A stretch of DNA of 64,000 nt from Bathynomus jamesi (GCA_023014485.1 JAJOZX010000196.1:62001-126000), one strand, 5' to 3'. Positions 1-10,250 are shown, numbered from the stretch's first letter. Translations and numbers: made by a program. The notes: a model not told the origin generated them from the letters alone.

Positions 1-114
1 TAATATTATATAATTTTAATTAATTGTATCTAATTGTATCTAATTATAATTTATATTTGTTGTATTTAATCCCTCAATCATTATATCTTCAGTAAATGAA
101 TTATTATTAATAAT
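1..114. repeat. Partial 110-bp AT-rich satellite monomer (left block)
   Basis: One monomer of the same AT-rich sequence that forms the array at 1881-3270, running off the left edge. It contains the internally doubled TTGTATCTAATTGTATCTAA segment and ends with ATTATTAATAAT at 103-114. That 12-mer recurs exactly at 1881-1892, on the other side of the inserted block. Confidence 0.9.
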
Positions 115-1880
115 CACAAAATCAGAATGGTTCCCTGAGACAATTATATGTTAAACACAGACCGTGCATGGAACAAGGAACTCTTCTGGGAAAATTAAAT
201 CCACTATAGTCCGAATAAGTAATGGTAAATGACAAATACCATAGTTTTTCTTTTCATGATTTTAGCCCGACGTGGGCAACGGGTCTCTCGCAAAGAGATC
301 CCATAAATATAGCTTCCCTCACCAGCTATCTGCAAAGCAGACAGGATCCAGCTTTGGGACATGGATCTAGGGTTTAAAGCAAGCCTAGATCCCTACATTC
401 AGAACCTCTATATAAGTAAAAGACTCGTTGCATTCACGTCAGGTTGAATAAATCAAAGAAAAAGGGGGTAACTATTGTATTTTTAGCCAAAAAAAACAAA
501 CTTAAACCTCAACCGGGACATTGAGCGTCCACTTTTCAAGGCACGTAACACGTCCGTTTAATATACACAAAATCAGAATGGTTCCCTGAGACAATTATAT
601 GTTAAACACAGACCGTGCATGGAACAAGGAACTCTTCTGGGAAAATTAAATCCACTATAGTCCGAATAAGTAATGGTAAATGACAAATACCATAGTTTTC
701 TTTTTCATGATTTTAGCCCGACGTGGGCAACGGGTCTCTCGCAAAGAGATCCCATAAATATAGCTTCCCTCACCAGCTATCTGCAAAGCAGACAGGATCC
801 AGCTTTGGGACATGGATCTAGGGTTTAAAGCAAGCCTAGATCCCTACATTCAGAACCTCTATATAAGTAAAAGACTCGTTGCATTCACGTCGGGTTGAAT
901 AAATCAAAGAAAAAGGGGGTACCTATTGTATTTTTAGCCAAAAAAAACCAAAACTTAAACCTCAACCGGGACATTGAGCGTCCACTTTTCAAGGCACGTA
1001 ACACGTCCGTTTAATATACACAAAATCAGAATGGTTCCCTGAGACAATTATATGTTAAACACAGACCGTGCATGGAACAAGGAACTCTTCTGGGAAAATT
1101 AAATCCACTATAGTCCGAATAAGTAATGGTAAATGACAAATACCATAGTTTTTCTTTTCATGATTTTAGCCCGACGTGGGCAACGGGTCTCTCGCAAAGA
1201 GATCCCATAAATATAGCTTCCCTCACCAGCTATCTGCAAAGCAGATAGCTGGTGAGGGAAGCTATATTTATGGGATCTCTTTGCGAGAGACCGTTGCCCA
1301 CGTCGGGCTAAAATCATGAAAAAGAAAAACTATGGTATTTGTCATTTACCATTACTTATTCGGACTATAGTGGATTTAATTTTCCCAGAAGAGTTCCTTG
1401 TTCCATGCACGGTCTGTGTTTAACATATAATTGTCTCAGGGAACCATTCTGATTTTGTGTATATTAAACGGACGTGTTACGTGCCTTGAAAAGTGGACGC
1501 TCAATGTCCCGGTTGAGGTTTAAGTTTGGTTTTTTTTTTTGGCTAAAAATACAATAGTTACCCCTTTTTCTTTGATTTATTCAACCCGACGTGAATGCAA
1601 CGAGTCTTTTACTTATATAGAGGTTCTGAATGTAGGGATCTAGGCTTGCTTTAAACCCTAGATCCATGTCCCAAAGCTGGATCCTGTCTGCTTTGCAGAT
1701 AGCTGGTGAGGGAAGCTATATTTATGGGATCTCTTTGCGAGAGACCCGTTGCCCACGTCGGGCTAAAATCATGAAAAGAAAAACTATGGTATTTGTCATT
1801 TACCATTACTTATTCGGACTATAGTGGATTTAATTTTCCCAGAAGAGTTCCTTGTTCCATGCACGGTCTGTGTTTAACAT
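115..1880. repeat. Insert in satellite: 451-453-bp direct units plus an inverted copy
   Basis: A 1766-bp block inside the satellite. Units start with CACAAAATCAGAATGG at 115, 566 and 1019, so the direct period is 451-453 bp. The third unit is cut at about 1239, after which the sequence runs backwards as the reverse complement to 1880. The block is flanked by identical 12-bp direct repeats (103-114 and 1881-1892), which suggests insertion with target duplication, although the target is low-complexity. No convincing ORF is seen; a 69-codon minus-strand ORF at 1108-1317 runs through the palindrome and is probably chance. The superfamily is unknown. Confidence 0.85.
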
Positions 1881-1882
1881 AT
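597..1882. repeat. Long near-perfect palindrome, about 640-bp arms
   Basis: Left arm 597-1237 and right arm 1241-1882 are reverse complements with only a few differences, around a 3-bp AAA spacer at 1238-1240. The inner stem reads CTATCTGC/GCAGATAG. Differences are mostly length changes in A or T runs (for example near 945 and 1530) and one lost G near 1291, indicating a recent inverted duplication or an assembly foldback. Confidence 0.88.
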
Positions 1883-3270
1883 TATTAATAATATTATATA
1901 ATTTTAATTAATTGTATCTAATTGTATCTAATTATAATTTATATTTGTTGTATTTAATCCCTCAATCATTATATCTTCAGTAAATGAATTATTATTAATA
2001 ATATTATATAATTTTAATTAATTGTATCTAATTGTATCTAATTATAATTTATATTTGTTGTATTTAATCCCTCAATCATTATATCTTCAGTAAATGAATT
2101 ATTATTAATAATATTATATAATTTTAATTAATTGTATCTAATTGTATCTAATTATAATTTATATTTGTTGTATTTAATCCCTCATCATTATATCTTCAGT
2201 AAATGAATTATTATTAATAATATATAATTTTAATTAATTGTATCTAATTGTATCTAATTATAATTTATTGTTGTTGTATTTAATCCCTCAATCATTATAT
2301 CTTCAGTAAATGAATTATTATTAATAATATTATATAATTTTAATTAATTGTATCTAATTGTATCTAATTATAATTTATATTTGTTGTATTTAATCCCTCA
2401 ATCATTATATCTTCAGTAAATGAATTATTATTAATATATATAATTTTAATTAATTGTATCTAATTGTATCTAATTATAATTTATATTTGTTGTATTTAAT
2501 CCCTCAATCATTATATCTTCAGTAAATGAATTATTATTAATAATATTATATAATTTTAATTAATTGTATCTAATTGTATCTAATTATAATTTATATTTGT
2601 TGTATTTAATCCCTCAATCATTATATCTTCAGTAAATGAATTATTATTAATAATATTATATAATTTTAATTAATTGTATCTAATTGTATCTAATTATAAT
2701 TTATATTTGTTGTATTTAATCCCTCAATCATTATATCTTCAGTAAATGAATTATTATTATAATATTATATAATTTTAATTAATTGTATCTAATTGTATCT
2801 AATTATAATTTATATTTGTGGTATTTAATCCCTCAATCATTATATCTTCAGTAAATGAATTATTATTAATAATATTATATAATTTTAATTAATTGTATCT
2901 AATTGTATCTAATTATAATTTATATTTGTTGTATTTAATCCCTCAATCATTATATCTTCAGTAAATGAATTATTATTAATAATATTATATAATTTTAATT
3001 AATTGTATCTAATTGTATCTAATTATAATTTATATTTGTTGTATTTAATCCCTCAATCATTATATCTTCAGTAAATGAATTATTATTAATAATATTATAT
3101 AATTTTAATTAATTGTATCTAATTGTATCTAATTATAATTTATATTTGTTGTATTTAATCCCTCAATCATTATATCTTCAGTAAATGAATTATTATTAAT
3201 AATATTATATAATTTTAATTAATTGTATCTAATTGTATCTAATTATAATTTATATTTGTTGTATTTAATA
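1881..3270. repeat. AT-rich satellite array, about 12.6 copies of a 110-bp unit
   Basis: Tandem array with period 107-110 bp, tracked by TCAGTAAATGAATT, which recurs about every 110 bp from 1979 to 3180. Monomers are almost identical; variants are single-base indels (for example at 2184 and 2217-2220) and short TA losses. The last monomer breaks at about 3270 into unrelated sequence. The high homogeneity suggests recent amplification. No ORF. Confidence 0.95.
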
Positions 3271-3661
3271 CGAAACAAAATGCAGATTCGCTTTTAATAA
3301 ATGTAATACTTTGCTTAAATGTAATGACTGACACTTATTATAATATTTATTTCAGAAAATCTATATTTATGGCTAACCCGTGTTAACCTATGTCTGCAGT
3401 GTACCACTGGCAACGTGAATATAATATTCATCTTTATTCTGAATGAGTAGAGTAGAGTTAGGTAAAACAGGAGTGGAGTAAAACGGGACTTTTTCCGAAA
3501 TTTGGACTGTTTCCTATTGTTTGAAAATAAAATATTTAATGTAGATTTTTACGCTGATTTCAAAAATGTAAGTCTTTTTGTGGAGAAATTATTATTTTAA
3601 AAGTTACACGGTGTTCTAGTTTACGTATATTTACTATTTTAAAAGTTACATGGTGTACTAG

Positions 3662-5217
3662 CAGTGGCGTACTAAGGGGGGTGCGAAGGGGGCGGTCCGC
3701 CCCGGGTGATAGCCAGGAGAGGGGTACCATCGGGAGAGTTGAAATACCAGTACAAATTTTCAAACCAAATGAAAAACTCGCCAAAGTAAGAAAAAAAAAT
3801 TAAAAATGTTCAAACTATTACAACAGCTTAATGTTAATTTCCACTATAAAATAAATTTTTATTTTTATTGGCAATACAAAATTTACAAACGAAAAATTAA
3901 ATATTTGATAAAAATTACATCGAAAGGCGAACGTTTGTTGACGTTTTAGTCATCAGTTTGTTGAGCATAGCCAGCTGGCTGCAACTGACATTCCAAGTCT
4001 TGTTCACTTGACACTGTGATTCCACATAAATGAGGTATGTTTCATTAAATAATTGTGATAAGCATAAAGTGCTGGTGTTTATAACAATATCATGGTACTT
4101 ATACCAGTGTCCAATAATTTTTGACAATGTGGTATCATAGTGATGTTTAAGTGTTTATAAATGCATCGTCGTGATGTTATAATACCTGGTAAATGCATCG
4201 TCGTGATGTTATAGAAACTAATGTTTATGAATGGTGGTCCCTGTGACTACTGGTTATCAGTAAAAAGACACAGGAAAGTCACACTTTGCACTAAACTTTA
4301 GACTTGACTTTTCTCCTACAACCATGACTACTGAAGTAACGATGATGTGTATGACTGAGCGAGTTTTTTTATGATGACTATGTGGTGATCTTACGATGGT
4401 GGTGGTGATATGACTGCATGATTTTTTAATGCAACTACGTGGTGAGGATGATAAGGTAATGGATCAAATCGTCAATCTTCGCTGTTATTCAACCAAACAC
4501 TTTGGTTGTTGCAACAGAAGAAGAACTTCCGAAGTATACTCCAAATTTGACTCAGATTTTCGATGAATTCTCTGATGAAGATAGTGTGGAAATTGGACGA
4601 CTTCGGAGGCATTTGGAAGCTGCCAAAATCAGCGTTGAAGAGGCAAAGAAATGGACAGCATTGCAGTTTCTGGAGTTTTTTGTGAAATGGGATTTTTGTG
4701 AATCTTTGCCAAGTTTGTCACTGTATTTGAGATTTTTTTGACTGTCTGCGTGTCTATTGCTTCATGTGAAAGAAGTTTTTCCCAAATTGAAATTGATAAA
4801 AAATTTCTTTCGCGCGACCATGAGTCAGACAAGATTGACAAATCTGGCTTTACTTTCAACTGAACATAAATATGCAAAGAAGGTGAATTTTGATGAGGTC
4901 ATTGATCAATTTGCAGAAATTAAGACTCGAAAGCAGAGACTGTGAATCCTCTCTATTTACCTTTGAAGAAAAGACTGACCGTTGAGGCTAGATTTCCTGT
5001 GTTTTTTGTATAAAATAAAATGCAGTATTACCTGTTCACTGAATTTTTAATGTCCTGCATTTTTCTTATTTTCAATTTGCTTATGACAGTACTGTACTGT
5101 TTAAAAATCTACTTGCAAACATATATTTTTCTGTGTTTAAATTTTAAAATTATTTATGGGGGGGGGTGCCAAAGGAAGGATCCGCCCCGGGTGCCAAATA
5201 CTTTAGGTACGCCCCTG
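3662..5217 (+). mobile_element. hAT transposon with perfect 8-bp TSD (nonautonomous)
   Basis: Terminal inverted repeats are CAGTGGCGTACTAAG at the left and, read inward from the right, CAGGGGCGTACCTAAAG. The target duplication TGTACTAG is exact at 3654-3661 and 5218-5225. Both subterminal regions carry a GC-rich CCGCCCCGGGTG box (3697-3708 and 5182-5193). Length is 1556 bp, short for an autonomous hAT, and only the C-terminal transposase remains. It sits in a tandemly duplicated host segment whose uninterrupted sister copy (3596-3640) shows the empty site. Confidence 0.93.
4502..4945 (+). pseudogene. hAT transposase C-terminal dimerisation domain, frameshifted (ZMYM1-like)
   Basis: The segment encodes the hAT C-terminal dimerisation region. 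CERSFS occurs in one frame near 4766-4783 and continues as KLKLIKNFFRATMSQTRL in the next frame from about 4784, as in the transposase-derived ZMYM1-like proteins whose typical motif is a CERSFSKLKLIK core. One extra C near 4781 breaks the reading frame, and the poly-T run at 4733-4739 breaks it again. The C-terminus ends in KTRKQRL followed by TGA. The catalytic RNaseH-like core and N-terminal zinc finger are absent, so no transposition activity is expected. Domain family assignment comes from motif similarity only. Confidence 0.8.
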
Positions 5218-5353
5218 TGTACTAGTTTACCTATAGTTACTGTAGAAAAATCTTTTGCATGTATATATTGATTTGTCATATTGTTAATACTATTTTTGAT
5301 AAATTTCAGCTTTTCTATAGATATTAGATAACGTTAAAACTATTCTTATATAA

Positions 5354-5590
5354 TGGAAGAACAAAATTTACAATCGTTATTTTTGAAAACTGAAGAAGAA
5401 GCACTGAAATGCTTGCAAAACGAAGGAATTATTTCAGAGTAAAAAAAGTGTTCAAAAAAGCATTTTATGTGTGTGAAGAAAATCGAAAGCCTATTTAATT
5501 GGCGTTGTCAAAAAGGAAAATGTAATGAAAAAGTAAGTGTCCGAAAAGGGACATGGACGGAAGGCACAAACATGCTTAACCTAACCTAAC
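5354..5590 (+). pseudogene. Merlin/ISXO2-like transposase N-terminal zinc-ribbon relic
   Basis: An ATG at 5354 opens MEEQNLQSLF, followed by a leucine-rich start, a stop codon, then KKCSKK and FNWRCQKGKC, and VSVRKGTWTEG. A cysteine-bearing N-terminus, the W-R-C block and the S-x-R-K-G-T-W motif are characteristic of ISXO2/Merlin-type DDE transposases, where they form a zinc ribbon ahead of the catalytic domain. After about 5580 the frame dissolves into CTAACCTAACC repeats, and no catalytic domain is present. This is inference from motif order; a profile search with the ISXO2-like transposase family would decide it. Confidence 0.5.
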
Positions 5591-5640
5591 CTAACATAAC
5601 TAACCTAATGTAACCTAGCTTAACGTAACCACACTAAAGA
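5574..5640. repeat. Interstitial TTAGG-type (CCTAA) repeat block
   Basis: Degenerate CTAAC/CCTAA pentamers (CCTAACCTAACCTAAC and variants). TTAGG is the common arthropod telomere unit. The block replaces the expected continuation of the Merlin-like coding region. Confidence 0.6.
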
Positions 5641-6234
5641 ATACACTAACTCTTGTGTTAGTTTTCAGTTGTATTGTTATAGTTTTTTACCTAATACAAA
5701 ATTACAATAACAAACATAACTTTTGAACCGCTCATTTCTCCAAAAGAAGACTTACATTTTTAAATCAGCGTAAAACTCTACATTAAATGTCTTATTTTCA
5801 AAACAATCGGAAACAGTCCAAATTTCGGAAAAGCATCCTAAATTGTTGTAATTCTCATGTTTCTGCCTCAAACAAACTGATTTTCCTGTTCAAACAAGCT
5901 TTATTGTGTCCACTTTAAATTATTACGGTTGATTGTTTTTCATTCTCAACTGTTAGAGTGCGAATATGTTTTTCCCAGCGGGAGACATAATCATTTTACT
6001 CCACTGGTAGGGTAAACGAGATACATGCGTAAAATTGTAGTTAAATGAAAATGAAAATGAAAAGGTTTATTGGCAGACTATAGTCCATATGACAAATATT
6101 ATTAATACAATGACAGTTCCTATACTAAGGATAGAAATATATACAATTGATTAGAAATAATACTGTAATGTCGAAGTTAAGTGGAGTTACAGACAGATGT
6201 TTTCGTATCAAGAAGTCCATAGCTTAGACTCAGG

Positions 6235-6550
6235 CAGGGATTCCCAAAGTGGTCTGTACAGACCCCCAGGGGTCTGTAGGAAGCTTCCAGGGGGTCTCTA
6301 AGCTTTTGGAAAAATAGTAACATTAACTATATTAAAATAAATTTCCATTTCACACTAGACATTCGGTAAGTGTTTATTAAACTGGTTTAATGAGCGTAGA
6401 ATGTTTAATTTTACATTAATTTAAAAGCTATCTATGTTTATGAAATATACTATAGTTTGTAACTGAATTCATAATTTTTTTTGGGGGGGTCTATGTCCGT
6501 ACGGAATTAATATTTAGGGGTCCTTCGTGGTAAAAGTTTGGGAACCCCTG
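6235..6550. mobile_element. hAT-like MITE inside the LINE 3' region
   Basis: Termini CAGGGATTCCCAAAG (6235) and, inverted, CAGGGGTTCCCAAACTTTTA (6550) match each other and the common hAT end type. Comparison with the uninterrupted LINE copy at 21385-21410 shows that the insert interrupts the sequence around CTTAGA; GCTTAGAC and CCTTAGAG near the ends may be a decayed 8-bp duplication. Confidence 0.72.
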
Positions 6551-6579
6551 GGCCTTAGAGGATAAATGGCAGGACTCAT

Positions 6580-7660
6580 GGATAGCTTGGATGATCGGGT
6601 TGGTTGATTTTTTAATTCTTTGCATTAGACTGTGTTGAGCACGTCTTGTTACCTCCGGGAAGCTGGGGACATTGCGGGTAACAAACATTTGCGAAGCTGA
6701 GCATCTCGGGGGTAATTTATGTAAGAGTCTAAAAGATCTTTTGTACAGCAAATTTAGAGTTCTGCCATAACCTTTTTTATAATTCACCCACAGTTGCTGT
6801 CCGTATATATTACTGCAGAAAGTACGAAAGAGAGTGTCTTTAGCTTCACTCGTACAAAATCGAAAGTTCCTTATGGTCATATTCGCTTTAGCACACAGGC
6901 TTCGAGATTGTTTTTTTATATTCGAGTCATCACTCAAGGAGCTGGTAATAATTTGACCCAAATACTTAAACTCTTGTACTTCCTCAATTACTTCACCATT
7001 CATTTTAAACCTTATATCAGCTGGCTGATTACAGCTTTTAGAATGAAATTGCATAACCTTAGTTTTTGTAACATGAAAAAGAATATCATGTTTCTGCGAA
7101 TACACTTCGCAGACTTTTAGTAGCCGATCCAGACCTTTAACAGAGGGACTTAGTAGCACCATATCATCGGCATAAACTAAGTTATTTATCCTTGTGTTAT
7201 CTATACAACATCCCACTGTTGCCTCATTAAGTGAAGCAATTAATCCGTCGATATACACATTAAACAGCATAGGGGAGAGCAAGGAGCCTTGTCTCACCCC
7301 GCAAGAGGAGCTAAAACACTCGGCTAGTACATTGCCCCACCTAACAGTGAAAGATTGGTGGGAATACCAAAATTTCAATAAATTTAATATGTACATGGGA
7401 ACCTTCCTGTCTTCTAGTTTTGCAAATAGAATATTGTGGTTCACCCTATCATATGCCTTACTTATATCTAGGAAACAGCTATAAATAGTTGAATTACTGT
7501 CAATGTATTTAGATATTGTTTCTTTAAGTACATAAATACACAGGTCAGTTGAGTGGGACCTTTTAAAGCCAAACTGATTAGATGTCCATAGGAAATCATT
7601 TAATCGGCGTAACAAGAGTTTTTCTAGTAGTTTCGAGACGCAGGAAGCGACAGCAATAGG
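6580..7660 (-). pseudogene. LINE reverse transcriptase, partial
   Basis: The longest open frame, 6491-7615, encodes a reverse transcriptase missing its N-terminus. Visible motifs in order are FKRSHSTDL, FLDISKAYDRVNH (first catalytic Asp), GVRQGSLLSPMLFNVYIDGL, then LVYADDMVLL with the YADD catalytic pair intact, followed by a thumb region and a C-terminal tail. It reverse-transcribes its own RNA at nicked DNA. The frame is open for 374 codons, so decay is limited, but the endonuclease and the start of RT are missing. The last 20 or so residues (from about KAQGF) come from the inserted MITE; the sister copy at 21040-21390 ends naturally at HLSCKL. Confidence 0.85.
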
Positions 7661-7666
7661 CCTGTT

Positions 7667-7975
7667 AAAACAGGTGTTTACAGAAAAAATAAATGCTTTT
7701 ATATTTTATTTCAAATTAAAGAACTCTGCAGTATCCACAAAACTTAAGGGGCCTACATGAAAGTAACAGGCCCTATAGTTAATCGAGCCAGCAAGCTACT
7801 CGCAAATTTTCAACGAACTATATCACAACACTCCTCCAAAAATGTAGTTTCTACTGCGCACGCAAAAACATCTCATTTATACGGGTTCCACCTCCGTACC
7901 GACGACACATGGTTGAGCAATTAGTAACTGCATTTATAACTCGGTAAAAGCACTACCTGACAAAAAAGGCGAGTA
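7667..7975 (-). repeat. Fragment of the GTAAAAC-ended Merlin-like repeat family (copy C)
   Basis: Read on the minus strand, this aligns with 25555-26370: shared CAACCATGTGT, GTAGCTTGCTGGCT, and the CACCTGTTTTAAC end. It lacks the small mariner MITE that interrupts the 25.5-kb copy, so it shows the empty site of that MITE. It borders directly on the truncated LINE. Confidence 0.7.
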
Positions 7976-8044
7976 CTCTCCCTAAATTATAGTATATATA
8001 TATTTTTTTTTCTTTTCAACCTTTCATGTGTTCAGTGCGATGAT

Positions 8045-8300
8045 TCTTCACTTCACGAGGTCAGGTTTATTGCCCTTGCTATCGAGTTGGCCTGGTGAAG
8101 TAGAAAGTTGGTTTCTTGCGCTCTCCATTTCACATAGCCAGGTATACCCGGCTCATCTGAGATTGTTCTGAGCCACTGTCTACTCTTCTACTGAAAATTT
8201 TCGCAGCTACACCATTTGTGTTACAAAGTTCCTTGGGCAGCTGGTTGAACAGTCTTGGCCCTCTGACAACAAAGCTATTTCCCTTCAGTATATTTATATA
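8045..8300 (-). pseudogene. LINE C-terminal fragment (CR1/Jockey-like)
   Basis: Minus-strand translation gives RGPRLFNQLPKELC followed by a run resembling the final part of CR1/Jockey-type ORF2 proteins, in which GP-LFN-LP-E-R closes the protein after the thumb. Only some 70 codons are recognisable and the C-terminal end decays into stops. The same protein end occurs at 32120-32330 (VKALPKEARNL). No 5' part is nearby, so this is an isolated 3' fragment or part of a very decayed copy. Exact 3' end is not seen. Confidence 0.6.
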
Positions 8301-9134
8301 CCGTCAGATGGGGTAATATTCAACCCGCATGAGAAAATTGAGGCCGTTCAGTTTTTCGTAGTACAGGGTTTCCCAACCTTTTTAAGTCGACGTATCACTC
8401 TTTGCCACCATGCTTTTTTCTAAGGAACGAAGGTGGTATACCACATAACCAAAACCAAAGGAAGGGAACTGTCGTGTTCATTCTTGAATTTTCAACCTTA
8501 TCTACAAAAACGATATTTATTCCAACGATATTCATCGCTAGTTGTAATAACTCAAAACTTTGAATTTGGCCTTGCGCGTTATTTCTTTTATAGTTCTTAC
8601 CGAAACTTGGCTAACAAAAAATATAAATATAATTTCAAACAAACTTAACTATAAACCATTTCATGTGTGAGTAGTATGGTGAGGGAAAAAGTTTTTTATG
8701 ACCCCTCTTTAAAATTATATTAACAAATTTTCGGGTATATTCGATAGATTCGGGTCTCTGTCTATTAACTTTAAAGTAGTCAGTTCTCTTTATTATATTT
8801 GAAATATTTATACTGTAGGATTGGTAGTATCTCATTATTTAACGAACAGTTTCACGACAAAGTATTTGAAGATTACAGTCCGGTAGCAACAATTATTTTA
8901 TTACTGTTGATTTTAATATTGATTCTTTCATCACAAAATAAATATTACTCGCTGAAAAACTTCGAAAATATATTTAGTTGTTTTAACTTCTCAAGTTATT
9001 ACACACCCACACGACTAATACAATTGTATAACAATTTACCGTATCACATATGGATCAATTCTGTTCGCCTCATAACATCCATTGAAAAATATTACAGTTT
9101 ATCGAATCATTTCCCAATAACAGCCAAGTGTTAA
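8301..9134. other. Intergenic; no gene seen
   Basis: AT-rich sequence without convincing coding potential; the small ORFs at 8433-8648 and 8799-9134 have no recognisable motif. At 8365 CAGGGTTTCCCAACCTTTTT resembles a hAT terminus, but no matching inverted end was found. Confidence 0.4.
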
Positions 9135-9620
9135 ATTGAAAAAGCTTGTTGGTTCAACGTATTATTCTCAGGGATCAATGGCTTTCGTCTAACTACACGT
9201 CCTCTGCAGCCAGATCTATGTAGGACTAATAAGAAGAAACGATATGAGTGGTCCATGAGATGAAGGACACGTCTGATCATTTTTGGCAAGCTTTTGTCTT
9301 CTCAGATGAATCAAGAGTCCAGCAGTTTGCTTCAGGAGGAGGGATCTGGGTATAGAGAACCTGTGAAGATGTGTTCAATACGAAATTGGTGCAACCCAGT
9401 ATGAAATTAGGTGACTGTGCTATTATGGTGTAGGTAGGCATTTGACATTCTGGAAAAAGTGACCTTGTGTTCTTAGAGGAACATCTTAATTCACAGGGTT
9501 ACATTATCCATCTTAGATAAGAATCTCCTGCTTTTGTTTCAGAATGGCGTACTTCACCAAAGACATCATGTTTCATGTCTATTTTGTTGTTCCAAATGGG
9601 TGGTCTTTTTATTTTGGCAG
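9135..9620 (+). pseudogene. Tc1-like transposase relic
   Basis: Plus-strand reading gives VFSDESRVQQF (second-strand Tc1 core, usually W/F-SDES), then a G-rich turn, IWV-stop-RTCEDVFN, VQPSMKLGDCAIMV-stop, and LVFLEEHLNSQGYI. These follow the order of the Tc1 transposase catalytic domain (SDE-F, then W-R-G, then the 'G...VMVWG' and 'YI..L' regions). Two Trp codons have become TAG, and frameshifts follow. The fragment ends at the (CT)n(TA)n tract at 9622. Terminal repeats were not located. Clearly dead. Confidence 0.75.
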
Positions 9621-9621
9621 G

Positions 9622-9624
9622 GCA

Positions 9625-9701
<77 letters not shown>
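9622..9701. repeat. (CT)n-(TA)n compound microsatellite
   Basis: CT dinucleotides to 9665, then TA dinucleotides to about 9701, immediately before the SINE foldback. Confidence 0.95.
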
Positions 9702-9705
<4 letters not shown>

Positions 9706-9985
9706 GTAAAGAACGACGCTTGTATAGAAGAACGTTCCGCACAAAATGAGGAGGGAGAACGAACAAATGAAAAATGAGGTAACCACCCGGGAATCGAACC
9801 CGGGATCTTCCGATTGCCCATGGTGTAGTGGATAGCATATCTGACTGCCAATCGGAAGATCCCGGGTGGTTACCTCATTTTTCATTTGTTCGTTCTCCCT
9901 CCTCATCTTGTGCGGAACGTTCTTCTATACAAGCGTCGTTCTTTACATTAATTATACTGTGTGTTGTTTGCAGTTAAAATGTATA
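9702..9985. mobile_element. tRNA-derived SINE, inverted head-to-head foldback
   Basis: Left arm (minus) 9702-9819 and right arm (plus) about 9858-9950 are inverted copies: both carry the tail GGTGGTTACCTCATTTTTC on their own strand. The centre holds a tRNA-like A box (TGGTGTAGTGGATAGCA, 9820-9838). The left arm retains the B box on the minus strand (GGTTCGATTCCC); the right arm has lost GTTCGATT. Arms match at nearly every base. Confidence 0.8.
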
Positions 9986-10067
9986 TATAGGTACGGCATG
10001 CGAAGGTGCCCCCTCAGGGCATTGGTTTCTGCTCGTATGTATGAAAATTACGACTTCTGATTAATCG

Positions 10068-10250
10068 AGGCCCATGGTGTAGTGGATAGCATATCTGACC
10101 GGCAATCGGAAGATCCCGTGTTCGATTTCCGGGTGGTTACCTCATTTTTCATTTGTTCGTTCTCCCTCCTCATCTTGTGAGGAACGTTCTTCTATACAAG
10201 CGTCGTTCTTTACATTAATTATACTGTGTGTTGTTTGCAGTTAAAATATA
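10068..10250 (+). mobile_element. tRNA-derived SINE, complete-looking copy
   Basis: The head GCCCATGGTGTAGTGGATAG holds an A-box-like sequence and is followed by TGTTCGATTTCC, a B-box-like sequence, at A-to-B spacing typical of a tRNA promoter. The body GGTTACCTCATTTTTC to TTTGCAGTTAAAA is the same as at 9878-9982, then (TA)n. Acceptor arms do not pair, so it is a SINE and not a tRNA gene. RNA polymerase III would be the expected transcriber. Confidence 0.75.

Larger units (their letters stand above)
3440..6010. mobile_element. Merlin-like DNA transposon relic (copy A of a GTAAAAC-ended repeat family)
   Basis: The left side carries GGTAAAACAGG and GAGTAAAACGGG (3455-3488). Segments 3489-3595 and 5745-5840 are inverted copies of each other (shared AAATTTGGACTGTTTCC). 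The right part, 5849-6000, is homologous in inverted orientation to 26405-26650, and 7667-7975 is another fragment of the family. The only coding trace is a degraded ISXO2/Merlin-like N-terminus at about 5354-5590. The element was itself invaded by the hAT at 3662-5217. Exact termini and target duplication are not resolved. Confidence 0.5.
6043..7665 (-). mobile_element. 5'-truncated LINE (non-LTR retrotransposon) with (TTTCAT)n tail
   Basis: On the minus strand the element begins inside the reverse-transcriptase domain at about 7665 and ends with the tail TTCATTTTCATTTTCATTT at 6043-6062. A second copy of the same 3' end lies at 21040-21570 on the plus strand with a cleaner (TTTCAT)n tail, which identifies the family's 3' terminus. 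At the 5' side it abuts a fragment of the Merlin-like repeat (7667-7975). Its 3' region is interrupted by a MITE at 6235-6550. Confidence 0.85.

Noticed and set aside
1108..1317. 69-codon ORF in the palindrome
   Set aside because: It lies across the palindrome centre, so both strands have ORFs by symmetry; no motif.
1881..3270. CRISPR-like array
   Set aside because: Units are contiguous 110-bp satellite monomers without unique spacers, in eukaryotic DNA.
3560..3784. Minus ORF across the hAT left end
   Set aside because: It crosses the insertion border and has no recognisable motif.
8365..8460. hAT terminus CAGGGTTTCCCAACC
   Set aside because: No partner terminus or TSD could be found, so it is mentioned only within the intergenic entry.
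9820..9880. Possible tRNA genes at the SINE heads (also 10070, 34680, 51683, 24723)
   Set aside because: A and B boxes are present, but acceptor and T arms do not pair properly, and the sequences are parts of repeated longer units; SINEs explain them better.
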